Shown here: positions 16,441 through 24,623 of the stretch, in pieces | Layout: the number at the start of each line of letters is the position of its first letter | How positions within the stretch are numbered: position 1 is the first letter of the stretch | Position numbers and translations under genes: made by a program | Assembly (NCBI GenBank): GCA_035315065.1 | Contig: DATFYM010000067.1 | Coordinates: forward strand, 1-64,000 | Reading direction: 5' to 3' | Origin: DATFYM01 sp035315065 | GTDB taxonomy: Bacteria; Acidobacteriota; Terriglobia; UBA7540 | DNA: 64,000 bases | Notes under the pieces: generated by a model | The model's input: the letters and a program-made list of their open reading frames with translations, nothing else | Database searches by the model: none | What the model was told of the DNA's origin: nothing

Positions 16441-17652
16441 TCAAGGACCACTGGCCACTGTTTTTGGGAAGCCCGTGAGCTCCAAGGAGGAGACATCGCA
16501 CGGGCCGCGGTATTGGACGAGAACCTTGAAGATGGCTCCCATGCCTTCGGGGTGAATCAGGCGCTTCAGCTTGAGGCGGGCGTCGAGTTGCTGCAGCGCG
16601 GTCTGGCCGGGATCGTAGAGGTCGCCGAAAGCGGTGCTCTCCCCGAGGGCCATGAGGAACCGCTCCTGGGTGGTAAAGCCCAGGCAGTCGAGGCCCGACT
16701 CTTTGCCGGCCTCGATCAAGGCGCTGAAATTGACGTGGGCGGTGAGGTCCTGTTCACCGGGCGCAGCGAGAGCGTCGTTGGAGGCGATGTGGCCACGGTA
16801 TGCCATGAGCGTGCCGTCGGGACGGTCCGGCGTATGGAGTCGCGAGGCGAGGTCGCCGTAGTCGATCGTCAGCACGAAGCCCCGGCTCAGCTTTTCGGCC
16901 ACCGACTGCATCCAGCGCGCGGCGTGCAGGTTCACTTCGACGCGGTGCCCTTCCTCGAGTTCCTTGGCATAGCGGGCCACGGCAGCCGCTACCGCCGGGT
17001 CGCGAATGGGTCCAGTGGTCTCATGCAACGCTTCGCCCTTGAGGCCGACGTAGATCTCCCTAAGGCGTCCGTGGGAGCGAGTGACGATGGAAACGGGAAA
17101 GGAATCGATGAGCTCGTTGGAGAAGAAACAACCCGTGATGGTGGGCTGTAGCGGCGGTGTCCCCACCGCCGCCGCAGTCTCCGGACTTGTTCCTCCGCTC
17201 AAAGGCGCCAACTCTTCCAGATTGGCGATCAATCTCACGCGTCCGGCGAGACCCGCCTCCGCGAGCCGCTCAGCAATGCGGGCCTGCTGCGCGAGGCCGG
17301 GCTCAATGGCCACGTAATCGAGGGCGGCGGCGAAGTCCGGCCGTTGGGTCGCGACCCACTGGAGAAAGTCGCGAGCGAACCAGCCGCGTCCCGCACCCAT
17401 TTCCACCCAGGTGAACCGTGGGGGCCGGTCGAGACGCTCCCACATTTCCACCGCTTGGCGCGCGATAAGCCGCGCGAAAATCGGATGGAGATCTGGGCTA
17501 GTAAAGTAGTCGCCGCGCACACCCGTCCGTTCCCGCCCCTGCATGTAGTAGCCGTGCTGCGGGTGGTAAAGGCACAGCGACATGTATTGCTCGAAAGTGA
17601 TGGGGCCGGACTGGCGCAACATCTCGAAGAGAGTGGTCTGAAGTTGAGTCAT
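16441..17652 (-). CDS. MidA/NDUFAF7-family SAM methyltransferase
   Basis: A 403-residue class-I methyltransferase related to mitochondrial NDUFAF7/MidA, which methylates an arginine of complex I. N-terminal ITFEQYMSLCLYHPQHGYY is the family hallmark; the SAM-binding loop is WVEMGAGRGWFARDFL; FFSNELIDSFPV follows. The bacterial role is not established. Between about residues 158 and 175 the protein has a low-complexity insert containing AAAVGTPPLQPT, encoded by a GC palindrome identical to one in the gene at 915. The start codon at 17652 lies within a CATTGAGT word hairpin, and the upstream DNA is entirely repeat, so the original start could have been altered. Confidence 0.87.
   Translation of the reverse strand: MTQLQTTLFEMLRQSGPITFEQYMSLCLYHPQHGYYMQGRERTGVRGDYFTSPDLHPIFARLIARQAVEMWERLDRPPRFTWVEMGAGRGWFARDFLQWVATQRPDFAAALDYVAIEPGLAQQARIAERLAEAGLAGRVRLIANLEELAPLSGGTSPETAAAVGTPPLQPTITGCFFSNELIDSFPVSIVTRSHGRLREIYVGLKGEALHETTGPIRDPAVAAAVARYAKELEEGHRVEVNLHAARWMQSVAEKLSRGFVLTIDYGDLASRLHTPDRPDGTLMAYRGHIASNDALAAPGEQDLTAHVNFSALIEAGKESGLDCLGFTTQERFLMALGESTAFGDLYDPGQTALQQLDARLKLKRLIHPEGMGAIFKVLVQYRGPCDVSSLELTGFPKTVASGP
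17148..17171. repeat. GC palindrome inside the MidA-like gene
   Basis: The arms CGGCGGTG (17152-17159) and CACCGCCG (17164-17171) flank a TCCC loop. Including the preceding GTAG, the 24 bases equal those at 1995-2018. It is read in frame in the MidA-like gene and yields AVGTPPLQ. Confidence 0.85.
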
Positions 17653-17762
17653 TGAGTCGTTGCGCCATAGAGCCATTGAGTCATTGAGTCATTGGGCCAT
17701 TGAGCCATTGAAGAGAGGCGGCTCTTTTCAATGACTCAATGATTCAATGGCGCAATGAATCA
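17645..17762. repeat. CATTGAGT word hairpin shared by two genes
   Basis: Left-arm words CATTGAGTCATTGAGTCATT pair with CAATGACTCAATGATTCAAT on the right; the loop is GAAGAGAGGCGGCTCTTTTC, itself a small hairpin. On the minus strand the left arm contains the start codon of the MidA-like gene and the right arm contains the last codons and stop of the macrodomain gene. Confidence 0.88.
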
Positions 17763-18274
17763 ATTCCCATGATCTCCTGGTACGTCTCCTCAAAAACTTT
17801 CAGGGCCGCGTCGTCGTAAAGCACGAAGAAGACCTTCTCGATGGTGCTGCGCATCTTGAGGTGCTCGCGAACCTGCTCGATCATAATCCGCGCGCACTCC
17901 TTTAGGGGAAACCCGGCGACACCGGTGCCGATGGCGGGGAAAGCGATGCTCTTGATCGTCTTTTCTTCGGCGCGCAGCAGGCTGGCGCGCGTGGCGGAGC
18001 GCAACGACTCCTCGGTGGTCGGGCCGCCCAATCTCATGCTGGCGGCGTGAATCACGTAAAGCGCCTTGAGATTGCCGCCCGTGGTCACCGCCGCCTCGCC
18101 CAGCTTGATGGGACCGGCCCGCTCGCATTCCTCCTCGACTCGCGCTCCACCGCGGCGGCGAATCGCTCCCGCCACGCCCGCGCCCAGCAAGAGGTCGGTG
18201 TTCGCCGCGTTAACGATGGCGTCCACGTTCATCTCGGTGATGTCGCCCTGAACGAAATAAATCTTGGTCGTCAT
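17744..18274 (-). CDS. Macrodomain protein (O-acetyl-ADP-ribose deacetylase-like)
   Basis: A 176-residue single macrodomain. The motifs are typical: IYFVQGDITEMNVDAIVNAAN at the N-terminus, LLLGAGVAGAIRRRGG as the ADP-ribose loop, HAASMRLGG and FPAIGTGVAGFPLKE. Such proteins bind ADP-ribose and several remove acetyl or ADP-ribose groups. It is cytoplasmic. The last residues IDSLRH and the stop codon are encoded by a CATTGAGT word repeat, so the natural C-terminus may have been replaced. It lies between the MidA-like gene and a small exported protein on the same strand. Confidence 0.9.
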   Translation of the reverse strand: MTTKIYFVQGDITEMNVDAIVNAANTDLLLGAGVAGAIRRRGGARVEEECERAGPIKLGEAAVTTGGNLKALYVIHAASMRLGGPTTEESLRSATRASLLRAEEKTIKSIAFPAIGTGVAGFPLKECARIMIEQVREHLKMRSTIEKVFFVLYDDAALKVFEETYQEIMGIDSLRH

Positions 18275-18300
18275 GAAATCGCGCGAAGCGCTAGGGACAG

Positions 18301-18834
18301 CTAATTCTTGGGGCTGACCGTCAGTTCCATTAGCTTCCGCGGGGGTGCCGAACCGATCGAAATCTCGTGGAGTTCAGTCCAGTCGCCCTTATCGGTGATG
18401 CGCAATCGGGAATTGGTTCTAGCTTGCCCGAGCGTGAAGCCCCAGGTAAGGCCTCTGCCATCCTCCGTCAGTTTTACCTCGCACTCGAGGAACCGTCCGT
18501 CATTGAATGCGCGGAAGCGATAGGCGCCACTCTCGTCATCGTAAGAGATGATCCCGAACGCCTGAAGGGCAAGTTTACCATCAGCCTTCGCACGACCGAC
18601 CCCTTCAATCGTCAGGATCAAGCCATCGAGTTTGTATTGTGCGTCCTCAGTCTGAGCCAGAACCACCGGTTCACCTTGAGGCGGCAGGAGGCGGGCTTCC
18701 CCACTCCATCTTCCCACAAGGAATCCCAGCTTCTTCATGGCACTGTGCTGGGCTTCGAGATTCGGTTGTCGTAGCGTTTGGGCCATCGAGGGGACCACAG
18801 TCAGGACGCAACAGACCAGGGACGTTAGTCGCAT
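18301..18834 (-). CDS. Exported DUF1579-like lipocalin-fold protein
   Basis: A 177-residue protein with a signal peptide (MRLTSLVCCVLTVVPSMAQ). The mature part shows LGFLVGRWSGEARLL, then alternating beta-strand segments ending LHEISIGSAPPRKLMELTV. This layout resembles DUF1579 and related lipocalin-like domains. The function is unknown. It is downstream of the aromatic reductase genes on the same strand, 41 bases beyond hcrB's stop, so it may be co-transcribed. Confidence 0.72.
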   Translation of the reverse strand: MRLTSLVCCVLTVVPSMAQTLRQPNLEAQHSAMKKLGFLVGRWSGEARLLPPQGEPVVLAQTEDAQYKLDGLILTIEGVGRAKADGKLALQAFGIISYDDESGAYRFRAFNDGRFLECEVKLTEDGRGLTWGFTLGQARTNSRLRITDKGDWTELHEISIGSAPPRKLMELTVSPKN

Positions 18835-18875
18835 GGCGCAGTGTAGCGCGGTCCCCGGAGAACCGCAAATCGATT

Positions 18876-19889
18876 TTAGTGTGCTGTAACACCCAATTCT
18901 TCTGCCCGGCCGTTTAGCCAGAGCTCGCGCAGAGCGCGTCGCACGAAGACGCGAATCATCTGGCGACGATACTCGGGCGTGGACGCCGAAGTTCGCAGCG
19001 GCTTTCCCGTACGGATGGCTTCGTACGCGACCTGCTCCACCAAGCCGGCGTCATAAGCCTTGCCCTTCAGGATGGCGGCGTCGACCAGCCTGGGCGCGGG
19101 ATTCACCGCCGTCAGCGCCACGCGGACCTCGCGGCAGACGCCGGCCTCGTCCTTCTGCATCACAGCCGCCACACCTGCCAGCGGGTAGTCGATCGACTGC
19201 CGGATGCGCAGCCTTTTGTAGACCCCACTCCAGCCCGCATTCGACGCCGGAACGCGAATGCCGGTAACGATTTCGTCGCGCGCCTTCGCAATGTGGACGA
19301 TGCCGTCGTTCGCGTAGAACTCCTCCAGAGGCACTTGCCGAGGGCCGCGCGGGCTCGCCAGTCGCACGGTCGCGCCGAGCGCCAGCAGCGCCGGAGCCGT
19401 ATCGCCGGAGAACACCGCCCAGCAAAAGTGGCCGCCGGGCGCCACGTGGCAGACGGAGCCGTCTTTCTTGATGCAGTAACCCAGGGCGTCGCGCCAGAAG
19501 TGCGACTGGTTGTAGTAGAGGCAGCGCGTATCGAGACAGAGGTTGCCGCCCAGCGTCCCCATATTGCGCAGCAACGGGCTGGCGATGGTTTTCGCAGCCT
19601 CGTGCAGCACGGGAAACTGCTCGGCGATGACGCGCGAACCGGCGATGGTCGAGATGCGGGTGAGTGCGCCAATGGAAAGCCCCTGTTCGGGATCGAAGCG
19701 AATGAAGTCAAGCTCGCGGAGCGGCTTAAGGTCCAGCAACACGCGCGGCGCGAAGAGCCCCTGCTTCATGCTGGGGATCAGATCGGTGCCGCCCGCCACC
19801 ATCTGCACTTCGGCGCCGTAACGCGCCAACTCATCAACGGCCGCGTGCTGCGTGCGCGGTCTTATCACGTCAAACGAAGGCAAGCTCAT
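18876..19889 (-). CDS. hcrB: 4-hydroxybenzoyl-CoA reductase FAD subunit
   Basis: A 337-residue FAD-binding (medium) subunit of the xanthine oxidase family. FAD motifs VAGGTDLIPSM and the later NMGTLGGNLCL are present. An insert carries Cys118, Cys123, Cys139, Cys147 and Cys156. The spacing of the last four (16, 8, 9) matches, from memory, the cysteines that hold an extra [4Fe-4S] cluster in the Thauera 4-hydroxybenzoyl-CoA reductase beta subunit. Ordinary xanthine dehydrogenases lack this insert. In that enzyme electrons from a low-potential donor pass through this cluster to remove the para-hydroxyl. It sits directly downstream of the molybdenum subunit gene, 92 bases away, with half a CATTGAGT repeat between. 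Confidence 0.85.
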   Translation of the reverse strand: MSLPSFDVIRPRTQHAAVDELARYGAEVQMVAGGTDLIPSMKQGLFAPRVLLDLKPLRELDFIRFDPEQGLSIGALTRISTIAGSRVIAEQFPVLHEAAKTIASPLLRNMGTLGGNLCLDTRCLYYNQSHFWRDALGYCIKKDGSVCHVAPGGHFCWAVFSGDTAPALLALGATVRLASPRGPRQVPLEEFYANDGIVHIAKARDEIVTGIRVPASNAGWSGVYKRLRIRQSIDYPLAGVAAVMQKDEAGVCREVRVALTAVNPAPRLVDAAILKGKAYDAGLVEQVAYEAIRTGKPLRTSASTPEYRRQMIRVFVRRALRELWLNGRAEELGVTAH

Positions 19890-19934
19890 CTTGGTAGTTA
19901 GTGGCCTCTTTCTAACGCATCAACCTATCAATCA

Positions 19935-19990
19935 CCCCAATCGCGCAATGACCCAGTGGTTCAATGGCTCAATGGTTCAATTCAATAGCT
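19935..19990. repeat. CATTGAGC word repeat, half element
   Basis: ATGGCTCAATGGTTCAATTC words fill most of the gap between the molybdenum and FAD subunit genes. The last codons and stop of the molybdenum subunit (EELSY) lie inside this repeat. Confidence 0.75.
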
Positions 19991-22327
19991 CAATTCTTCC
20001 CGCCGCCTCTTCTCCTCCAGCGCCCTGAGGACCTTCTCCGGCGTGACCGGCAGCGATGTGATCCACACGCCCACGGCGTCATGAATCGCCTGCACCACCG
20101 CGGGGATGGTCGCGGCAAGTGATCCTTCGCCGGCCTCCTTGGCGCCGAACGGACCCTCCGGGTCGTTCGACTCGACGATGATGGTCTCAATGGGCGGCGA
20201 CTCGAGCGTCGAGGCGCTGCGATACTCCAGCAGTCCCGGGTTCATGAGGCGGCCGCCTTGCCACACCATTTCTTCCTGCACCGCCTGGCCGAGTCCCATC
20301 CACACCGAGCCTTGCACCTGGCCCTCAACGGCGAGCGGGTTGATCGCTTTGCCGCAGTCATGGGCGGCGATGACGCGGTCCACCTTCACTTCGCCGGTCT
20401 CGGGATCGACCGTCACTTCCGCGGTCTGAGCGCTGTAGCTGTAGGCGGGCGATGGGCCCACCCCGGCGCCCTTGTACTTTCCGCCTTGCGCGCTGGCCGG
20501 CGGCGAGTACGACCCGCTGGCGCGCAGCGCCTCATCGGACCCGACGGCGAGCGCGGCCGTCTCGGCAAAGCTCAGCGAAAGGTCCCGCCATGCGGGATCG
20601 CGGCACGTAATGCGTTCGCCCTCCAGCGCCAGGTTCTCAGGAGTGGTGTCGAGCTTCCGAGCCGCTGCGGCCAGGATCTGCTTCTTCGCTTCGCGCGCCG
20701 CCGCGATGGCCGCGTTGCCGGCCATGAACGTGACTCGGCTGGAGTAGCTGCCGAGATCGACCGGCGTTCGCGCCGTATCGGCGGCCACGATCTTCACCCG
20801 GTCGAGACCAATGCCGAGCTCCGCCGCTACCACTTGCACCTGCATCGTGTCGGAGCCCTGCCCGATTTCCGCTGCGCCAGTGTAAATGGTGACCATGCCG
20901 GAGCGGTCGATGGAAATATCCACGGTGGTATGCGGCATTTCGGCGCGTACAATCGCATTCGCGGCGCCGCTGACGTAGTGGCTGCCGGCGAGGCCGATTC
21001 CCTTCCCGTAAGGCAGCTTGCCGTACTTCCGTTTCCACCCGGACCGCTCGACCACTTTCTCCAGGCATTCAGGATACCCGTAGCTGAGCACGCGGAGCCC
21101 GTTCACTGTCACGCAGGGCGGCCGCAAGAGGTTTCGCCGGCGAATCTCGGCGGGGTCGATGCCCAGCACCTCGGCGATCATGTTGAGCTGGGTCTCGAAG
21201 GCGAAGCGCGAGTTGACGGTGCCGTGCCCTCGCATGGCGCCGCACGCCGGCTTGTTGGTCAGAACGCGATAGCCATCAAACTTCACGTTCGGGATGTCGT
21301 ACATGGCGTTGAGCAACTGTCCGGAGTAGAGGATCGTCACCACGCCGTAGCTGCAGTAGGCCCCGCCGTCCTGGACGATGCGCGCCTCGACGGCGGTGAT
21401 TTTGCCGTCGCGCTTCACTCCGGTTTTGAGTTCGACGATCTGGCGCGGCCGCCCCCGGTGCGCGTAGAACACCTCTTCGCGCGTGTAAGTGATCTTCACC
21501 GGAGTCCCGGCCTTGCGCGCCAGCACGGCGGCGGCGAGTTCGAGCGGGATCACCTCGCTCTTGCCGCCGAATCCGCCGCCCACCAGCGGTTTGATGACGC
21601 GCACCTTTTCCTCTGACAATTTGAGAGTGGCGGCGAGAGTTCTCATCAGGTAGTAGGGCACCTGCGTTGAAGACCAGACCGTCACGCTTCCGTCAGGATC
21701 GAACTTCGCCAGCGTCGAATGCGGCTCCAGCGCCGCGTGGGTCACCTCGGCGCACTCGAAGCGGTCGTCGCGGATGTAGTCCGCCTCGGCAAAGCCTGCT
21801 TCGACGTTGCCGAAATGATGGTGGTACTCCTTCTCGATGTTCTGGGGCTTGTCGTCGTGGATCAGGTTCGTCTCCGCCTGCATCGACTTCTCGGGATCGA
21901 AGTATGCGGGCAACACCTCATAAACCACCTTGATTAGCCGCAGCGCTTGTTCTGCGACGGACTCAGACTCGGCGGCGACTCCGGCGACGTTGTCTCCGAT
22001 GTATCGCACTTTCCCTGTCGCGAAGATCGTTTCATCGTGACCGACGGGGAGAATGCCGTACCTCACCGGTGTTTCGCGGCCGGTGACGACGGCGTGCACG
22101 CCGGGCAGGCGCTCCGCCGCCGAAGCGTCAATAGAGAGAATGCGCGCGTGGGCGTGGGGGCTGTGCAGTATCTTGCCGACCAGCGTCCCCGGCAGGGTGA
22201 GATCGTCGGTGTACTTGCCGGCGCCGGTGACCTTGTCGACGCTATCCACCATCGGGATCCGCGCGCCCACGAGGGAACTGTTCGAGCCGTTCCGCGAATT
22301 CGGAACCAGGGCAGGATCCAAGCTCAT
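19982..22327 (-). CDS. hcrA: 4-hydroxybenzoyl-CoA reductase molybdenum subunit
   Basis: A 781-residue molybdopterin-binding large subunit of the xanthine oxidase family. Visible landmarks are KVTGAGKYTDDL near the start, PLVGGGFGGKSEV, ACGAMRGHGTVNSRFA, GAAEIGQGSD and, near the C-terminus, GAKEAGEGSLAAT containing the expected active-site Glu. The assignment as 4-hydroxybenzoyl-CoA reductase rests mainly on its partner subunit's extra iron-sulfur cysteines. The ATG at 22327 overlaps the stop of hcrC by four bases (ATGA), which fixes the start and implies translational coupling. The C-terminal EELSY comes from repeat DNA. Confidence 0.87.
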   Translation of the reverse strand: MSLDPALVPNSRNGSNSSLVGARIPMVDSVDKVTGAGKYTDDLTLPGTLVGKILHSPHAHARILSIDASAAERLPGVHAVVTGRETPVRYGILPVGHDETIFATGKVRYIGDNVAGVAAESESVAEQALRLIKVVYEVLPAYFDPEKSMQAETNLIHDDKPQNIEKEYHHHFGNVEAGFAEADYIRDDRFECAEVTHAALEPHSTLAKFDPDGSVTVWSSTQVPYYLMRTLAATLKLSEEKVRVIKPLVGGGFGGKSEVIPLELAAAVLARKAGTPVKITYTREEVFYAHRGRPRQIVELKTGVKRDGKITAVEARIVQDGGAYCSYGVVTILYSGQLLNAMYDIPNVKFDGYRVLTNKPACGAMRGHGTVNSRFAFETQLNMIAEVLGIDPAEIRRRNLLRPPCVTVNGLRVLSYGYPECLEKVVERSGWKRKYGKLPYGKGIGLAGSHYVSGAANAIVRAEMPHTTVDISIDRSGMVTIYTGAAEIGQGSDTMQVQVVAAELGIGLDRVKIVAADTARTPVDLGSYSSRVTFMAGNAAIAAAREAKKQILAAAARKLDTTPENLALEGERITCRDPAWRDLSLSFAETAALAVGSDEALRASGSYSPPASAQGGKYKGAGVGPSPAYSYSAQTAEVTVDPETGEVKVDRVIAAHDCGKAINPLAVEGQVQGSVWMGLGQAVQEEMVWQGGRLMNPGLLEYRSASTLESPPIETIIVESNDPEGPFGAKEAGEGSLAATIPAVVQAIHDAVGVWITSLPVTPEKVLRALEEKRRREELSY

Positions 22328-22842
22328 CGTGACTGCGCCTCCTGGTCCCGCCATGCGGGATCGCGGAGCAGTTCGATGGCCCGGCGCACCGACGCCAGAA
22401 TTTGCGTGTAGCCCGTGCAACGGCAGAGGTTCCCGGAAAGCGCCTGATTGATCTCGTCTTCCGTGGGATCGGGATTCTGGGCGAGGAGGTGCTTGGCCGT
22501 CAGGATCATCCCCGGCGTGCAATAGCCACACTGGGCGCCGCCTTCCACTACAAAGCCTTGCTGCAACGGGTCGAGTTCGTTGTCCTTTCCCCTGAGGGTG
22601 GCAACGCCCTCGATGGTGGTGATCTCGCAGTCCTGGTAGCAAACTGCAAGCATCAGGCAGGACATCTGCGGCTCACCGTCGATCAGCACCGTGCAGGCAC
22701 CGCAACTCGAGTCGTCGCAGCCGCGCTTGGTACCGGTCAAGCCGAGGTCTTGGCGCAGAACGTCGAGCAGCAGGCGGTTGGGCTCCGTCTCGATCTGAAA
22801 CTTCTTGCCGTTAATGTGGAGTTGAATCGTCTCCTGGTTCAC
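22324..22842 (-). CDS. hcrC: 4-hydroxybenzoyl-CoA reductase [2Fe-2S] subunit
   Basis: A 172-residue small subunit with two [2Fe-2S] clusters. The plant-ferredoxin-type site is RGCDDSSCGACTVLIDGEP with a further Cys downstream (QMSC). The second site is CGYCTPGM together with NLCRCTGYTQI. It passes electrons between the molybdenum centre and the FAD subunit. It is the first gene of the three-subunit set, in the order small-large-medium, and shares a four-base overlap with hcrA. The rhodanese gene ends 34 bases upstream of it. Confidence 0.9.
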   Translation of the reverse strand: MNQETIQLHINGKKFQIETEPNRLLLDVLRQDLGLTGTKRGCDDSSCGACTVLIDGEPQMSCLMLAVCYQDCEITTIEGVATLRGKDNELDPLQQGFVVEGGAQCGYCTPGMILTAKHLLAQNPDPTEDEINQALSGNLCRCTGYTQILASVRRAIELLRDPAWRDQEAQSR

Positions 22843-22875
22843 AAACCCTCGATTTCGAGCTTCGAGTTTCGAACC

Positions 22876-23196
22876 TCAATACCGCGGCACGTTGGGATCG
22901 ATTTCCAAGGCCCAGCGGTCGATCCCGCCGGTCAGGTTTCGAGCCTCAACTCCGTTCTGGCGAAGCCAGCGGACCACCTGGAGGCTTCGGCCCCCGTGAT
23001 GGCAGTGAACCACCACCGGCTTGCCAGCGGGAATTTCGCTCGCCCGCTGCGGCACCTGGCGCATGGGAATCAGCGTTGAGCCTTCGATGCGCGCCGTATC
23101 GTATTCCCACGGCTCGCGAACGTCGATCAAAACAAAGTCGGTGCCTGACTTACGCATCTGGTCAACTTCTTGCGGCGTGATTTCAATGTCACTCAT
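22876..23196 (-). CDS. Single-domain rhodanese
   Basis: A 106-residue rhodanese-like sulfurtransferase. It has the N-terminal FVLIDVREPWEYDTARIEGS motif and an active-site loop HCHHGGRS with Cys65 as the expected persulfide carrier. The six-residue loop CHHGGR differs from the common C(K/R)xGxR loops but is found in small rhodaneses. It is cytoplasmic. It sits between the BoxB-like gene and hcrC, which suggests a part in sulfur transfer, perhaps for the sulfido ligand of the molybdenum cofactor or for cluster repair; that is inference. Confidence 0.88.
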   Translation of the reverse strand: MSDIEITPQEVDQMRKSGTDFVLIDVREPWEYDTARIEGSTLIPMRQVPQRASEIPAGKPVVVHCHHGGRSLQVVRWLRQNGVEARNLTGGIDRWALEIDPNVPRY

Positions 23197-23221
23197 GCTC
23201 TTACTCCCTTCGAAGAACCGA

Positions 23222-23372
23222 GAAGAATTGAGTCATCAGATCGCTAGCTCTCAGCCGTCAGCCATCAGCCGTCAGCAAGGAAGGCCGCTTGTCTTGGAAG
23301 GCCGCTTGTCTTGCTGATAGCTGATGGCTGAGAGCTGACAGCGCTAGCTGACTCAATGGCTCAATTCCTCTT
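23222..23372. repeat. Nested CATTGAGT / AGCTGAT hairpin
   Basis: The outer arms are AGAATTGAGTCATCAG (23222-23237) and CTGACTCAATGGCTCAATTC. Inside, CTCTCAGCCGTCAGCCATCA pairs with TGATGGCTGAGAGCTGACAG. The innermost loop has a tandem duplication of GGAAGGCCGCTTGTCTT. The outer right arm holds the last codons (ELSH) and the stop of the BoxB-like gene. Confidence 0.87.
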
Positions 23373-24471
23373 CCTTCTTGGGCGCGATCCAGCCCTTCTC
23401 TTTGAAGATCGACTTCAAAATTTCTTTGTCAGCCTCCGTCGGCGTCACGGTGGGCAGATACTGCGCGTATTCCTCGGCCGTCAGCTCCTTGCCTTCGACG
23501 GTATAGAACTTTCCCGCGTGCTTACCGATCTTACGATTGAACTTGATGTCGGGCACCTGAATCTTCGGCTGGTCCTCGGATACCAACTTGTTCAGCGAGT
23601 CAGTGAGCTTCTGAACCTCCTGATAATAAAGCGCGCGCGCGGCGTCGTTCAGGTTGTCCTTGTCCGCCTGTTCGCCCGTGTCACCCTCGTTGTACCTTCC
23701 TTTCAATCCCCACACATAGGCCCAGTGTGCGGACGACGAATGGTCGGTCCCGAACAGGTCAAACGACGTGGGCAGCCACTTGTTAAAATACCTCTGAATG
23801 ATCGTCGTGGGGATCTTGCCGGCTTGGACGATGCGGCGCAGGCCATTGTTGCCCGTGCCCAAATGGAACGACTCTTCCTTGAGCATGGGCGGCATACTCT
23901 GCGCCAGGGGCAGGAAGGAGGAGTGCGAGAGCATCGTCAACTGGAACTTGCCGTCACGATCCACGAACTGGGTGTAGGTGAAGAAGTCGAGCCAGTTCTC
24001 GACGATTTCGTTGAACGCGCCCAGCAGGCGGTCATCGGTGAAGGCGCGGCGCTCCAGCAACTTCTGCGCCTCGGTGCGCCCGGACCGTCCGAATTGGCTG
24101 ATGAGAATGTGGCTCATCTGCCAGCCGTGGCGCATTTCCTCGGTCATCACGCGCACCAGACTCAGGTAATCGTAGCGGCTGGGCGCGGTTTCAAAGAGGT
24201 GACGTTGCTGCTCGACGGACGCAAACTCCGTGTCGCCCTGGTAGACGATCAGGTTCAGCGCCGCGTCGCGAATGCGCTGGTCCGGAATGTGCATGATCGT
24301 CTTCCAGCGCAGTCGCCCTTTGTAGTCACCGAATTGGATCTCGTTCAGCGGTAACTCGCCGTACTTCGCCTCGAACTTATACTCGCGGAATTCAGGCGCG
24401 TCGAGACCGATTTCCTTCTGCCAGCCATAGAAGTAGTCGATCCAGTCGTCAAAGTTCGATATTCTCAGCAT
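23353..24471 (-). CDS. BoxB-like diiron benzoyl-CoA epoxidase
   Basis: A 372-residue member of the PaaA/BoxB ferritin-like diiron oxygenase group. TEEMRHGWQMSHIL (about residues 110-123) and MLKEESFHLGTGNNGL (196-211) carry the Glu...His pairs expected to bind iron. The stretches FTYTQFVDRDGKFQLTML and PTSFDLFGTDHSSSA resemble BoxB, which epoxidises benzoyl-CoA with O2. Known BoxB proteins are about 470 residues, so this is a shorter, divergent relative and could use another aromatic CoA ester. No BoxA-type reductase is nearby. The C-terminal ELSH is repeat-derived. It lies upstream of the rhodanese and hcrCAB genes on the same strand. Confidence 0.8.
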   Translation of the reverse strand: MLRISNFDDWIDYFYGWQKEIGLDAPEFREYKFEAKYGELPLNEIQFGDYKGRLRWKTIMHIPDQRIRDAALNLIVYQGDTEFASVEQQRHLFETAPSRYDYLSLVRVMTEEMRHGWQMSHILISQFGRSGRTEAQKLLERRAFTDDRLLGAFNEIVENWLDFFTYTQFVDRDGKFQLTMLSHSSFLPLAQSMPPMLKEESFHLGTGNNGLRRIVQAGKIPTTIIQRYFNKWLPTSFDLFGTDHSSSAHWAYVWGLKGRYNEGDTGEQADKDNLNDAARALYYQEVQKLTDSLNKLVSEDQPKIQVPDIKFNRKIGKHAGKFYTVEGKELTAEEYAQYLPTVTPTEADKEILKSIFKEKGWIAPKKEEELSH

Positions 24472-24492
24472 AAGGCCTCCAACCTTGGAAGC

Positions 24493-24605
24493 AGTGGCTA
24501 GTGGCTAGTTCAAGAAGCCGAAGCTCAAGTTAGCAAAACTACCGCTCTGTATCTCGTGTCTTTGCTAGTCACTAACCACTAGTCACTAGCCACTTCTCCT
24601 AGGCC
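24493..24605. repeat. GGCTAGTGG word hairpin
   Basis: AGTGGCTAGTGGCTAGTTC on the left pairs with CTAACCACTAGTCACTAGCC on the right, around a loop of about 40 bases. It fills the gap between the PaaG-like and BoxB-like genes. Confidence 0.85.
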
Positions 24606-24623
24606 ACGGAGCGCTAACCGAAT

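Noticed and set aside
11428..17151. Plus-strand open frame of 1907 codons
   Set aside because: It is antisense to the RND pump, its adaptor and the MidA-like gene; a result of GC-rich codon use.
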